A stretch of 34,894 nucleotides of DNA from Actinomycetota bacterium (GTDB lineage: Bacteria > Actinomycetota > Acidimicrobiia > Acidimicrobiales > Acidimicrobilacustridaceae), in the NCBI GenBank assembly GCA_009705225.1, contig WLCQ01000008.1, forward strand, positions 1 through 34,894. The letters run 5' to 3'. This document shows, piece by piece, positions 8,534 through 16,972 of the stretch. Numbering within the stretch: position 1 is the stretch's first letter; each line of letters opens with the position of its first letter. Below the pieces are notes generated by a model. That model did not search any database. It was not told the DNA's origin and was given only the letters and a program-made list of their open reading frames with translations. The translations under genes were made by a program, and so were the position numbers.

Positions 8534-9394
8534 ATGACCGATTTCAACCCCGATGACGAACGACCCGACGTCCCTCCGCCCGAATTGCGCTATCGCCGAC
8601 GTGTGGGACTCAGGAGTGCTGCTTCGCAACTGTGGGCGGCCCGCGGGATGGTGGAGTCCTCAGCCCAGCGGGCCCTGCGCAGCCGGTATCAGCGAAATCT
8701 CCTCGGACCGCTCTGGGTGCTCATCAGCCCCATCGCCTACCTGCTCGTCTTCACGACGTTCCTCCGTCGAGTCGTCCAGATCGACACCGGCGGCGTGCCG
8801 TACCCGCTATTCATCTACACCGCCATGGTTCCCTGGCAGTTCTTCACGGCTGCGTTGAACAACGGATCGACATCGATCGTGTCGAATCTCGCGCTCATCC
8901 GGAAATTCAGAGCCCCCTCAGAGGTCTACCCGATCGCCATGGTGGTGGTCGCAGCGATCGATGCTGTCGTCGTCGCTCTTGTACTCCCTGTGTTCTTCAT
9001 CTTCAGCGGCAAGTGGCCGACTCTTACCATCTTGTGGATACCGCTCATTTTGCTCATCGAACTCGTTGTGATCATGGCTCCGGTCCTCCTTCTCAGCGCC
9101 CTCATGCCATATCTCCGCGATCTTCGGCAGTTCGTGCCGCTCGCGCTCCAGATCGGCTTCCTGTGCACACCGATCGCCTATAGCGTCGACTCCATCCCCA
9201 AAGGATCGAGAGTCTGGTTGAGCATTGTCAATCCAATGATTCCGGTGGTCGACAGTTTCCGTCGATGCTTGGTCTACGGAAGAAGCCCCGATTGGGGACT
9301 GCTCGGCGTGGGACTGCTTTCGGCCTCCGCGCTCTTCGTCGTCGGTTACTTCGCCTTCCGCAGGCTCGAAGTGGGATTCGCTGATGTCGCCTGA
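8534..9394 (+). CDS. ABC-2 type polysaccharide export permease (Wzm/TagG family)
   Basis: This 286-residue membrane protein has the layout of polysaccharide ABC-exporter permeases: a cytoplasmic N-terminus with a charged amphipathic stretch (SSAQRALRSRYQRNLLGPLW), then about six hydrophobic segments from roughly residue 57 onward. The second hydrophobic region contains YTAMVPWQFFTAALNNGS, and VSNLALIRKFRAPSEVYP follows it, both typical of this family. It would form the channel that moves a lipid-linked glycan across the membrane. The start is an ATG with GAAGG upstream. Its stop lies 11 bases inside the downstream ATPase gene, so the two subunits are translationally coupled. Confidence 0.9.
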   Translation: MTDFNPDDERPDVPPPELRYRRRVGLRSAASQLWAARGMVESSAQRALRSRYQRNLLGPLWVLISPIAYLLVFTTFLRRVVQIDTGGVPYPLFIYTAMVPWQFFTAALNNGSTSIVSNLALIRKFRAPSEVYPIAMVVVAAIDAVVVALVLPVFFIFSGKWPTLTILWIPLILLIELVVIMAPVLLLSALMPYLRDLRQFVPLALQIGFLCTPIAYSVDSIPKGSRVWLSIVNPMIPVVDSFRRCLVYGRSPDWGLLGVGLLSASALFVVGYFAFRRLEVGFADVA

Positions 9395-10565
9395 CGCGCT
9401 CGCTCCCGGAAGCGTACGGATCGACCACCTCTGGAAGCGGTTCCGGATTGATGATCCACCCCAGCGATACGGCGTCGCAGAAATGCGGCGGCTGAAGAAG
9501 TTGCTTGCCGGCGACCACCTCAGCGGTTGGCGATGGGTATTGCGCGATATTTCCCTGCAGGTCGAACCCGGCGAGACCCTCGGATTCGTGGGCATCAACG
9601 GTTCCGGGAAATCAACGCTCCTCAAGATCGCCGCCGGCCTGGTCCACCCCTACGCCGGGTCGGCAACGAGCAGTGGACGAATCGGATCTCTCATGGATGT
9701 GCAGGCCGGTATCCAGAGCGATCTCACCGGCCGCGAGAACGTGCTGCTCTACGGCCGGATGCTTGGCTACTCGATGCGCCAGATGCGGGAGATCGCCGAC
9801 GAAATCATCGAGTTCGCTGGCATCGAGGATGCCGTCGATCGTCTGGTGAAGCACTACTCGTCCGGAATGAGCGTTCGACTTGGATTCTCGATTGCTTCGC
9901 ACCTCGAGCCCGACATCCTCATCGTCGATGAAGCACTCGCCGTCGGTGACGCCGATTTCCGACTCAAGTGCATGAAGCGAATGCGAGAGGTGGTGGATGG
10001 CGGCACCACACTGCTCTACGTCTCGCACGGTCTCGAATCCATCCAGGCCATGTGCAAGAAGGCTGTGTGGCTCGATGGCGGCGTGATTCGTTCGGCAGGT
10101 ACATCAGCCGATGTCGTTGCCGCCTACCGAGAAGCCACGATGGGGGCAATCATCGATTCCGATGAGGAGGTCGTGCTCGAAGCCGAAGCCGAGCGCGGCG
10201 TCGGCTACTCAAAAACCGGCGGTTCAAAGAACATCTCGTTGTTTGTGGCATCACGGACCGAGCGCGCAGCGGAGATCACCATCGGCTTGAGTCTCGGGGA
10301 AGTGGACCCGTTCGTCACGATGAACCACCACGTGCAACTCAAGCCCGGCCCGAACCACTTCACGCTCACGATGCACGATCTGCCGCTTGCGCAATCGCGA
10401 CTGCGCCTCTGGGCCACTGTCAACGATTCTGCAGGCATCGCGTTGTGCTCATGGCAGCCACTGCTCTGGTTCCGGGTGATGGGGGACGAACTCCCGCCAC
10501 CGCCCCGTGGAGTTTCAAGGATGGCCCCGATCTGGATCCGATCGAGCCTGGCGCCCGTTTCCTGA
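9384..10565 (+). CDS. ABC exporter ATPase with C-terminal cargo domain (Wzt/TagH family)
   Basis: This 393-residue protein powers the permease encoded just upstream. It shows Walker A (GINGSGKST, 70-78), the signature motif within YSSGMSVRLGFS (158-169), Walker B (ILIVDE, 178-183) and the switch histidine in YVSHG (215). The ATPase part ends near residue 250. The remaining 140 residues are predicted to be a beta-rich C-terminal domain like that of Wzt, which binds the finished glycan end in O-antigen exporters. This supports export of a completed chain that may carry a terminal modification. The domain assignment of the C-terminus is inference from position and length. The gene ends 18 bases from the convergent GT fusion gene. 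Confidence 0.9.
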   Translation: MSPDALAPGSVRIDHLWKRFRIDDPPQRYGVAEMRRLKKLLAGDHLSGWRWVLRDISLQVEPGETLGFVGINGSGKSTLLKIAAGLVHPYAGSATSSGRIGSLMDVQAGIQSDLTGRENVLLYGRMLGYSMRQMREIADEIIEFAGIEDAVDRLVKHYSSGMSVRLGFSIASHLEPDILIVDEALAVGDADFRLKCMKRMREVVDGGTTLLYVSHGLESIQAMCKKAVWLDGGVIRSAGTSADVVAAYREATMGAIIDSDEEVVLEAEAERGVGYSKTGGSKNISLFVASRTERAAEITIGLSLGEVDPFVTMNHHVQLKPGPNHFTLTMHDLPLAQSRLRLWATVNDSAGIALCSWQPLLWFRVMGDELPPPPRGVSRMAPIWIRSSLAPVS

Positions 10566-10583
10566 GCGTCACGGCTGGTCGCG

Positions 10584-13142
10584 CTATTCGCCAGCCAGGT
10601 CCCGGGCAGAACAGACCACGAAGTTTTCGCTGTCCCTCCCCCCAATGATCGACGGGGTCACGATCTGTTGTTGCTCCGAACCGCATCCCGCGGGAATGTT
10701 CTCGATGGAACTCACGATGAGGACCTGCGCCCCAGTTCGCCGCTCGAGCTTGCGCGCCTGCTGGCGCACCCGATCCGAGGGCAGCACGCTCCAGTTGGGT
10801 TGACTCCACACCACATAGGTGAACGGTTCTCCTTCAGCGCGCATGTACGCCGGCACATCCAATCGAATCGCCACGGAACTGCACTGCGGAGCATCCACGA
10901 CACACAAAACGACCGCCGGCCCATGAATCTGAGTTGCGAGTAGCTCTGCTGCGCGCCGGGCCCCCGAGAATGGTTCTCTGATATCGACGGCGGTTGCCCA
11001 GAGACCTCCGCCCAGCGAACCAAGCAGCACCACCGCAATAGCGGCCTTCGCGAGTAGCGGGAATCTGCTGCGATGCTCATACGGAATGGCTCTGCGATCA
11101 CCAGAAGCGAACCAGACAGCGGCGAGCCCGGCCACCCAGAGTACGGAGATGAACCGAGGAGCAATGATCCGATCGGTCGCCAGCACGAGGAGACTGACGC
11201 CCACAAGGGACAGGACCCAGAATGTGCGGGCCGATCGTGAGCGACGCACGAAGATCAGCAGGACAACCGCTACAGCGAAGCCAATGTACGACTTGTCAGG
11301 AACGACGAAGGTGCCCCAGAACTGCCCAACCGGTCGGGGCATCGGCACCGCAGCCTTCATCGGCATGAGCAGAACGTTGCCGACTCTCGCCCGAAACGTC
11401 TGCGCGAGCGGACTCTCCAGTCCGACGTTCGATGACCAAGCGGTGTAGATGATTGCGGCCGCGCCAAGACCGGCACACACGCCGAGCGCCCCGCGAGAGC
11501 TCCGGGCCCAAAACGGCGAAGCGAACAACCGACCACCCCAGAGCGCAATCGCAAGACCGACAGCGATGGGAATGGCGAGCGCATGAGTGCCGAGCAGCAG
11601 AAGGATGAGGAGACCCAGCACCCAATTCGGCGCGTGTCGACGCTCGGCGAACCCCATGGTGAGCAACACGAGCAGGAGTACCAACCCATAACTACGGCTG
11701 ATGGCCGTGAGTTCGAAGAGCGGGAAATAGCCGAACGCCAGCAGCACACGCGCACCGAACGATACCGGGAGGTTCCGCAGGATCAGCCAAGCCGAGGAAG
11801 CACCGACCGTGAGCGAAGCAACCTTCAGCCAGACGATCGATGGCGAGATCTTGGCAAGGGGCCAGAGGATCAGGTACCAGAGTGGCGGGTGCCCCTCACC
11901 CCGAAGCCGCTCCAGGACCTGCAAAGGATTCGCCGCGGATCGAACGATCGCCCAGGCCTGTAGTTCGTCTCGCCACGGCTCGTGATTGACCACGAGGAAA
12001 ACTGCGACAACAACCCAGGTGACCCAGGCCGCGATGATCCATCGCATCCGCCGATCAGGTGCATGCCAGGTGAGCCGACGTCTGCCGTCGATCGCACTTG
12101 CGCTCACCAACGTCGAGCGATCCGGGGCTGAGTTCCCGCTCAGCGTGCGCTGGACACACGCGATAAGGAACCCAGCAATCGCCGTGAGCGAATGCACCAC
12201 GTGGAGCGGAAGAGCGACCAGGGTGAACCCAAGCCCGCGAACACGCAGGAAGAGCCGCGTCAGCCGAAGGTTCACCAACAGGAAGATGAAGGCGAAGAAA
12301 CCTGCCGCGAGCAACGGGAGGTGCGCGGCGACACGGTCGAGTGCTGCGCTGGCGAGCGCCACCATCATCAAGAGCGCCGCTGCGGCTGAGATTGCGTTCG
12401 CTCTCGAGGTGGCAAACCGGTCTGGACGAAACCCCCGATCGAGCATCATGTGCGACCAGGGCACCGCCCGATGGCGAAGATCGGTCATCACCATGGAGCG
12501 CACCGAGTACCGCTTGAGATGCTGACCCTGAATATCGGGGAACACCTCGATCTGATACCCCGCGTCGACGAGTCGATACCCGAACTCGACATCCTCGAGC
12601 TCGCGCCCGGAATGGGACTCATCGAATCCCCCGAGGCTCACGAAGACCTCGCGACGCACTGCGCCGATGCCGGTCCAGAAATGGCCGGCTTGCCGGCCGG
12701 CGTGCTGATGCGTGAAGTGATGGAGCAGATTGCGATAGTTGCTCACCACGCCGGTTGGGGTCGGCTCGGAACTGTAGGAGCCGAAAAGCGCGCTTCGATC
12801 CTGACCGACGGCGAACGCCCGGCGTATCAGCGCGAGCGCCTCGGGAGCGACCACCACATCAGCATCGATGAAAACAAGGACCTCCCGCGTTGCAGCACGC
12901 GCTCCGAGATTTCGGATTGGCCCGCGCCCGATGTTGCGAGCACTGGCGACCCGAATCACGCGGTTGTCGAGGATCGTCGTCAGTTCGTCGATGGCGCCGT
13001 CGGTGGACCCGTCGTCAGCGAGGATGATCTGATCATCCGGACCAGCTGCGACGAGAAGTGCCTCGACGCAGGAGCGAAGTGTCTGTCTGGTGTTGAAGAT
13101 CGGGACGACCACGGACAGCTTGATGCCGTCAGCGGTGGACAT
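10584..13142 (-). CDS. Fusion: GT2 glycosyltransferase + GT-C (GT39-like) membrane glycosyltransferase
   Basis: This 852-residue protein starts with a GT2 domain (about 8-235): VVVPIFNT, ADDGS at 42-46, FIDADV at 91-96, and ELEDVEFGYR at 181-190. Two to three hydrophobic segments follow at about 250-330. From about 366 a polytopic membrane region begins with an external loop containing NHEPWRDELQAWAIVR, the acidic site typical of GT39/PMT-like enzymes that use polyprenyl-phosphate sugars. The last 130 or so residues form a soluble tail. A plausible job is making a lipid-linked sugar on the inside and transferring it on the outside. The start is the ATG at 13142 with GAGG before it; the track's extra 120 residues are antisense to the amidohydrolase gene. 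It is transcribed against the ABC exporter. Confidence 0.82.
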   Translation of the reverse strand: MSTADGIKLSVVVPIFNTRQTLRSCVEALLVAAGPDDQIILADDGSTDGAIDELTTILDNRVIRVASARNIGRGPIRNLGARAATREVLVFIDADVVVAPEALALIRRAFAVGQDRSALFGSYSSEPTPTGVVSNYRNLLHHFTHQHAGRQAGHFWTGIGAVRREVFVSLGGFDESHSGRELEDVEFGYRLVDAGYQIEVFPDIQGQHLKRYSVRSMVMTDLRHRAVPWSHMMLDRGFRPDRFATSRANAISAAAALLMMVALASAALDRVAAHLPLLAAGFFAFIFLLVNLRLTRLFLRVRGLGFTLVALPLHVVHSLTAIAGFLIACVQRTLSGNSAPDRSTLVSASAIDGRRRLTWHAPDRRMRWIIAAWVTWVVVAVFLVVNHEPWRDELQAWAIVRSAANPLQVLERLRGEGHPPLWYLILWPLAKISPSIVWLKVASLTVGASSAWLILRNLPVSFGARVLLAFGYFPLFELTAISRSYGLVLLLVLLTMGFAERRHAPNWVLGLLILLLLGTHALAIPIAVGLAIALWGGRLFASPFWARSSRGALGVCAGLGAAAIIYTAWSSNVGLESPLAQTFRARVGNVLLMPMKAAVPMPRPVGQFWGTFVVPDKSYIGFAVAVVLLIFVRRSRSARTFWVLSLVGVSLLVLATDRIIAPRFISVLWVAGLAAVWFASGDRRAIPYEHRSRFPLLAKAAIAVVLLGSLGGGLWATAVDIREPFSGARRAAELLATQIHGPAVVLCVVDAPQCSSVAIRLDVPAYMRAEGEPFTYVVWSQPNWSVLPSDRVRQQARKLERRTGAQVLIVSSIENIPAGCGSEQQQIVTPSIIGGRDSENFVVCSARDLAGE

Positions 13143-13283
13143 GTCCTCGATGCCGATGGCGCTCTCGCTGGTGTCGATGACCGATCTACTTTCTCGTCCA
13201 CAACCAAGCAGGATGCGTGATGTGAAACAGTAGCGGAGAGGGCTGTGGTGGTCCGAGCGACACGGAGCAAGAGAAAGCCCACT

Positions 13284-14576
13284 ATGACCAGCAACGCGCC
13301 AGTCACAACGGCGATCACCAATGCCACGATCGTCACCTCCGATGCAGCAGATCGGGTGATCCCCCGGGGCACGATCGTGCTCGCCGATGACACGATCATT
13401 GAGGTGCTCCCCGCCGGCGTCGCCCCCGGCAGCCCCATTGACACCACCGTCAACGCCCGCGGCGCGATTCTGCTTCCCGGTCTCGTCAACGCCCACACGC
13501 ACCTAGCGATGACGCTGTTCCGCGGATACGCCGATGACCTTGACCTCCAGGCGTTCCTCGACCGGCTCATCCCGAAGGAGACCGAAGTGCTCTCCGAGGC
13601 ACATGTGCGAACCGGCGCCCGTCTGGCATTCGCCGAATCATTCCGATCCGGTTGCACCACCACTCTCGACATGTACTGGTGGCCCCAAGCAAGCCTCGAC
13701 GAGGCGAAAAACGCAGGATTCGGCCTTGAATCCGGCCCCATCTTCATCGGGTTCGACGGGCCAGACCGCACCCCATGGGATGTGCGTCTCGAACGGGCGC
13801 GGGCTACGGCCCCGCACCGATGGCTGTTCGCCCACGGCACCTACACCATGGAGCCTTCGCAGCTCGCCGAGGTGGGGACGCTGGCCGCTGAACTCGGCGC
13901 CCGGTTCCACATCCACGCCGCCGAAACCGCTCGCGAGGTCGACGATGTGCGCTCACGGTTCGGTCGCTCCCCTGTCGAACTACTCGATTACCACGGCATC
14001 CTGCGACCGGGCACGGTCTTGGCCCATGCGGTGGTGCTCGACGAGGATGAGATCTCGCGCATCGCCGAGAGCGGCACCGCGGTGGCGCATTGTCCGGCGT
14101 CGAATATGAAGCTGGCGAGCGGATTCTGCAGGGTCCCTGAACTCCATGCAGCAGGCGCTGTCGTCGGGATCGGCACGGACGGACCGTCTTCCTCCAATGA
14201 TCTCGACATGTTCGCGGCCATGCGCACCGCCGCACTGATCCATAAAGGCAACCGTCTCGACCCGTTGGTACTCAGCGCCACCACGGTGCTCCGCATGGCC
14301 ACCATCGACGGCGCTCGGGCGCTCGGCCTCGACGACCGCATCGGTTCGATCGAGGTGGGCAAGCGCGCCGATCTCGTGCTTCTTGACCCCGACTCACCGT
14401 CGCTCAACCCCGTCTACGACCCAATCTCCGCCATCGTCTACGCGGCGTCGCGAGCCGATGTCACCGATGTGTGGGCGAGTGGTCGAAAGGTGGTCGCGAA
14501 CCGGGCATGCACCACCATCGACCTTGAACGCACGCTCGCCGAAGCTCGGCTCGAAGCCGAACTCATCGGCCGCTGA
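13284..14576 (+). CDS. Amidohydrolase, MTA/SAH deaminase-like
   Basis: This 430-residue metal-dependent hydrolase belongs to the group with 5-methylthioadenosine / S-adenosylhomocysteine deaminases and chlorohydrolases. Expected metal ligands are present: HTH at 71-73, the second histidine of HIHAAET (211) and an aspartate in GTDGPSSSND (299). Glu214 is the likely proton shuttle and His248 a further active-site residue. The N-terminal 60 residues form the usual beta sandwich. The deaminase role is the common assignment for this motif set, but other aminated heterocycles are possible. The start ATG at 13284 follows an AGAGAAAG stretch; the track's start 39 bases upstream is less likely. It sits between two glycan gene groups, divergent from the GT fusion, and its link to them is not clear. 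Confidence 0.8.
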   Translation: MTSNAPVTTAITNATIVTSDAADRVIPRGTIVLADDTIIEVLPAGVAPGSPIDTTVNARGAILLPGLVNAHTHLAMTLFRGYADDLDLQAFLDRLIPKETEVLSEAHVRTGARLAFAESFRSGCTTTLDMYWWPQASLDEAKNAGFGLESGPIFIGFDGPDRTPWDVRLERARATAPHRWLFAHGTYTMEPSQLAEVGTLAAELGARFHIHAAETAREVDDVRSRFGRSPVELLDYHGILRPGTVLAHAVVLDEDEISRIAESGTAVAHCPASNMKLASGFCRVPELHAAGAVVGIGTDGPSSSNDLDMFAAMRTAALIHKGNRLDPLVLSATTVLRMATIDGARALGLDDRIGSIEVGKRADLVLLDPDSPSLNPVYDPISAIVYAASRADVTDVWASGRKVVANRACTTIDLERTLAEARLEAELIGR

Positions 14577-14675
14577 TACCGAGCAGCACCGACAGCGCTA
14601 GGTACCCCCTAGCCACCCGCTCCGCACAACTACACTTCGAATTCCTCTACAGACCAGATCAAGGAGAACAAAGCG

Positions 14676-15953
14676 GTGAGTATCTCTGTTGGCGTGGTCG
14701 GTGCGGGGTATGTCGGACTCACACTCGCTGCATGTTTGGCCGAACTCGGCCATCAGGTGATGTGCGTGGATTCTGATGGAAGCAAGATTGATCAACTCAA
14801 CCAGGGCAACTCCACGATCGTCGAGAAGGGCCTGCCCGAACTGATCAGATCCAGTCTCGAATCCGGTCGTCTGCACTTCGTCCTGGGTTCCGCGGCAACT
14901 GTCGTCGACACCGAGATCATCTTCCTGTGCCTGCCCACACCGATGTCAGAGACCGGAGCGGCAGATACGCATCTCGTGGTCGAAGCGATACGCGAACTTG
15001 CACCCGTCGTCGCAGCCGGCACCATCATCGTGAACAAGTCCACTGTGCCGATCGGGTTCAAGGACGTCGCTGTCGCCATGATCGGCCGCAGCGACGTGCA
15101 CCTCGTCTCCAATCCGGAGTTCCTCCGTGAGGGCACCAGCGTGTCTGATTTCCTGAACCCGGACCGGATCGTCGTCGGGGCCGACTCGGCAGAGGTTGCG
15201 CAGCGGTTCCTGCGGCTCTACGAAACCATCGATGCCCCCGTGGTCATCACCGATCCCGTGAGCGCCGAGACCATCAAATACGGCGCCAACGCGATGCTCG
15301 CGGCACGACTTTCGTTCATCAATTCACTCGCCCATCTCTGCGAGGTCGTCGATGCCGACATCGACGATGTCCTGCGCGGCATCGGTTTTGACCATCGCAT
15401 CGGGTCCGAACTCATGAGTCCTGGGCCCGGATGGGGTGGCTCCTGTTTCCCCAAGGACACCGCCGCGCTGCTCCAGACCAGCCGCCAGGCTGGTTTCGAC
15501 TTTCCGCTTCTCGCCCAGGTCATCGACTCCAACCATGCCCAGATCGATCACATGGTCAACCGGATCGAGCATGCAGCAGGTGCTCCAGCCTCGGGAGCAA
15601 CAATCGCCGCGCTCGGCCTCACCTTCAAGGCCGGCACCGACGACCTCCGTGGTTCTCCATCACTCGAAGTGCTCGATCGTCTGATCGCCCGTGGGGCCTC
15701 TGTACGGGCCTACGACCCAACCCACCCGACTCTCGGAGCCAATCGCATGATCATCGGCGCCGATCCCTATGAGATCTGCGTCGACGCCGATGTGCTCGTC
15801 GTTCTCACCGAGTGGCCGGAGTTCTCGTCACTCGACTTCCGGCGTATCCACGGGTTGATGTCGTCGCCCAACATCGTGGATACGCGAAACATTCTCGAAC
15901 CGATTGCCCTTCGCGATATCGGTTTCACCTATGTGGGAACCGGGCGGAACTGA
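14676..15953 (+). CDS. ugd: UDP-glucose 6-dehydrogenase
   Basis: This 425-residue enzyme oxidises UDP-glucose to UDP-glucuronate with two NAD+. It has the N-terminal NAD-binding loop GAGYVGL (9-15), STVPIG near 122-127, NPEFLREG near 146-153, and the catalytic cysteine in GGSCFPKD (Cys257). Length and motif order match the UDP-glucose/GDP-mannose dehydrogenase family. UDP-glucose is preferred over GDP-mannose as substrate because the next gene uses UDP-glucuronate. The start is a GTG with AAGGAGA ten or so bases upstream. The upstream 99-base gap holds a short inverted repeat GCTAGG...CCTAGC (14597-14613) that may regulate the pair. Its stop overlaps the next start (TGATG). Confidence 0.93.
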   Translation: MSISVGVVGAGYVGLTLAACLAELGHQVMCVDSDGSKIDQLNQGNSTIVEKGLPELIRSSLESGRLHFVLGSAATVVDTEIIFLCLPTPMSETGAADTHLVVEAIRELAPVVAAGTIIVNKSTVPIGFKDVAVAMIGRSDVHLVSNPEFLREGTSVSDFLNPDRIVVGADSAEVAQRFLRLYETIDAPVVITDPVSAETIKYGANAMLAARLSFINSLAHLCEVVDADIDDVLRGIGFDHRIGSELMSPGPGWGGSCFPKDTAALLQTSRQAGFDFPLLAQVIDSNHAQIDHMVNRIEHAAGAPASGATIAALGLTFKAGTDDLRGSPSLEVLDRLIARGASVRAYDPTHPTLGANRMIIGADPYEICVDADVLVVLTEWPEFSSLDFRRIHGLMSSPNIVDTRNILEPIALRDIGFTYVGTGRN

Positions 15954-16897
15954 TGGCCACAATCCTCATTGCCGGTGGTGCCGGTTTCCTTGGTCGAGCG
16001 ATGGCGACTCAGCTACTGCATCGGGGCGACCTGGTGGTGTGCGTCGACAATTTCGTCACCAGCGAGCGCGGCGAGCTCTCCGAACTGCTCGACAATTCGA
16101 TGTTCACGCTGATCGAACAGGACATCTGCGTTCCGATCGAACAGAACGAAGCCATCGATGCGGTTGTCGATCTCGCTTCGCCGGCGTCCCCCATCGACTA
16201 CCTGCGGCTTCCGATCGAAACGCTGCGGGTTGGAAGTGTCGGCGTGCTGAATCTCCTCGACCTCGCCCGAACCCAGAATGCGCGGTTCCTCCTCAGTTCC
16301 ACCAGCGAGGTCTACGGGGATCCACTGGAACATCCGCAGGTCGAGTCCTACTGGGGCAACGTGAATCCCATCGGCCCTCGCAGCGTCTACGACGAATCGA
16401 AACGATTCGCCGAAGCGGCGACGATGGCAAACCGACGCACGTTCGGCGTCGACACCAGAATCGCCAGGATCTTCAACACCTACGGCCCCGGCATGCGGCC
16501 CAATGACGGGCGAGTGGTATCAACCTTCATCCGTCAGGCACTTCTCGGCGAGGATCTCACGATCTTCGGCGACGGTTCGCAGACCCGGAGCTTCTGTTAT
16601 GTCGATGATCTGGTGCGCGGCTTGATCGCTCTGCTCGATGCCGATCCATCGGTGGTGGCAGAACCGATCAACATCGGCAATCCCGGTGAGTTCACAGTCG
16701 CTGAGCTCGCTGCGCTGGTGTTGGGTCTGATCGATACCCCCTCGAAGGTTGTCCATCTGGATCTACCTGAGAACGACCCGACAAGGCGACGACCCGACAT
16801 CACCCGCGCACAGGAACTCCTGGGTTGGTCGCCGACCGTGCCGTTGGCCGATGGAGTGGCACGAACCATCGAGCACATGGCGGCAACTCTTCTCTGA
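15953..16897 (+). CDS. uxs: UDP-glucuronate decarboxylase (UDP-xylose synthase)
   Basis: This 314-residue short-chain dehydrogenase turns UDP-glucuronate into UDP-xylose and CO2. It has the NAD loop GGAGFLG (8-14), the catalytic Ser in SSTSEVYGD (about 115-123) and Tyr146/Lys150 in VYDESK. The blocks ASPIDYLRLPIET and HPQVESYWGNVNPIGPR are characteristic of UDP-xylose synthases rather than other epimerases. It forms an operon with ugd, sharing one base at the stop/start, so the pair makes two nucleotide sugars in sequence. The start ATG at 15953 is favoured by this coupling; the track's longer start at 15812 lies in another frame inside ugd. UDP-glucose 4-epimerase-like activity is a less likely alternative. 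Confidence 0.9.
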   Translation: MATILIAGGAGFLGRAMATQLLHRGDLVVCVDNFVTSERGELSELLDNSMFTLIEQDICVPIEQNEAIDAVVDLASPASPIDYLRLPIETLRVGSVGVLNLLDLARTQNARFLLSSTSEVYGDPLEHPQVESYWGNVNPIGPRSVYDESKRFAEAATMANRRTFGVDTRIARIFNTYGPGMRPNDGRVVSTFIRQALLGEDLTIFGDGSQTRSFCYVDDLVRGLIALLDADPSVVAEPINIGNPGEFTVAELAALVLGLIDTPSKVVHLDLPENDPTRRRPDITRAQELLGWSPTVPLADGVARTIEHMAATLL

Positions 16898-16920
16898 CGC
16901 TGAGTCAGTTCCATAACGAG

Positions 16921-16948
16921 CGATGGCCGACCCGAGGGCCGGCCATCG
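16921..16948. terminator. Bidirectional hairpin between uxs and the acyl-CoA dehydrogenase gene
   Basis: The arms CGATGGCCG (16921-16929) and CGGCCATCG (16940-16948) form a 9-base perfect stem with a 10-base loop, in the 75-base gap between two convergent genes. There is no long T run on either side, so it is a weak intrinsic terminator at best, but its position suits one. Confidence 0.55.
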
Positions 16949-16972
16949 TCGTACTGCTGGGTCAGAAAACAA

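Noticed and set aside
13143-13502. N-terminal 120 residues of the 972-residue minus-strand ORF
   Set aside because: This part overlaps the amidohydrolase on the other strand and the intergenic gap; the GT2 domain begins just after the ATG at 13142.
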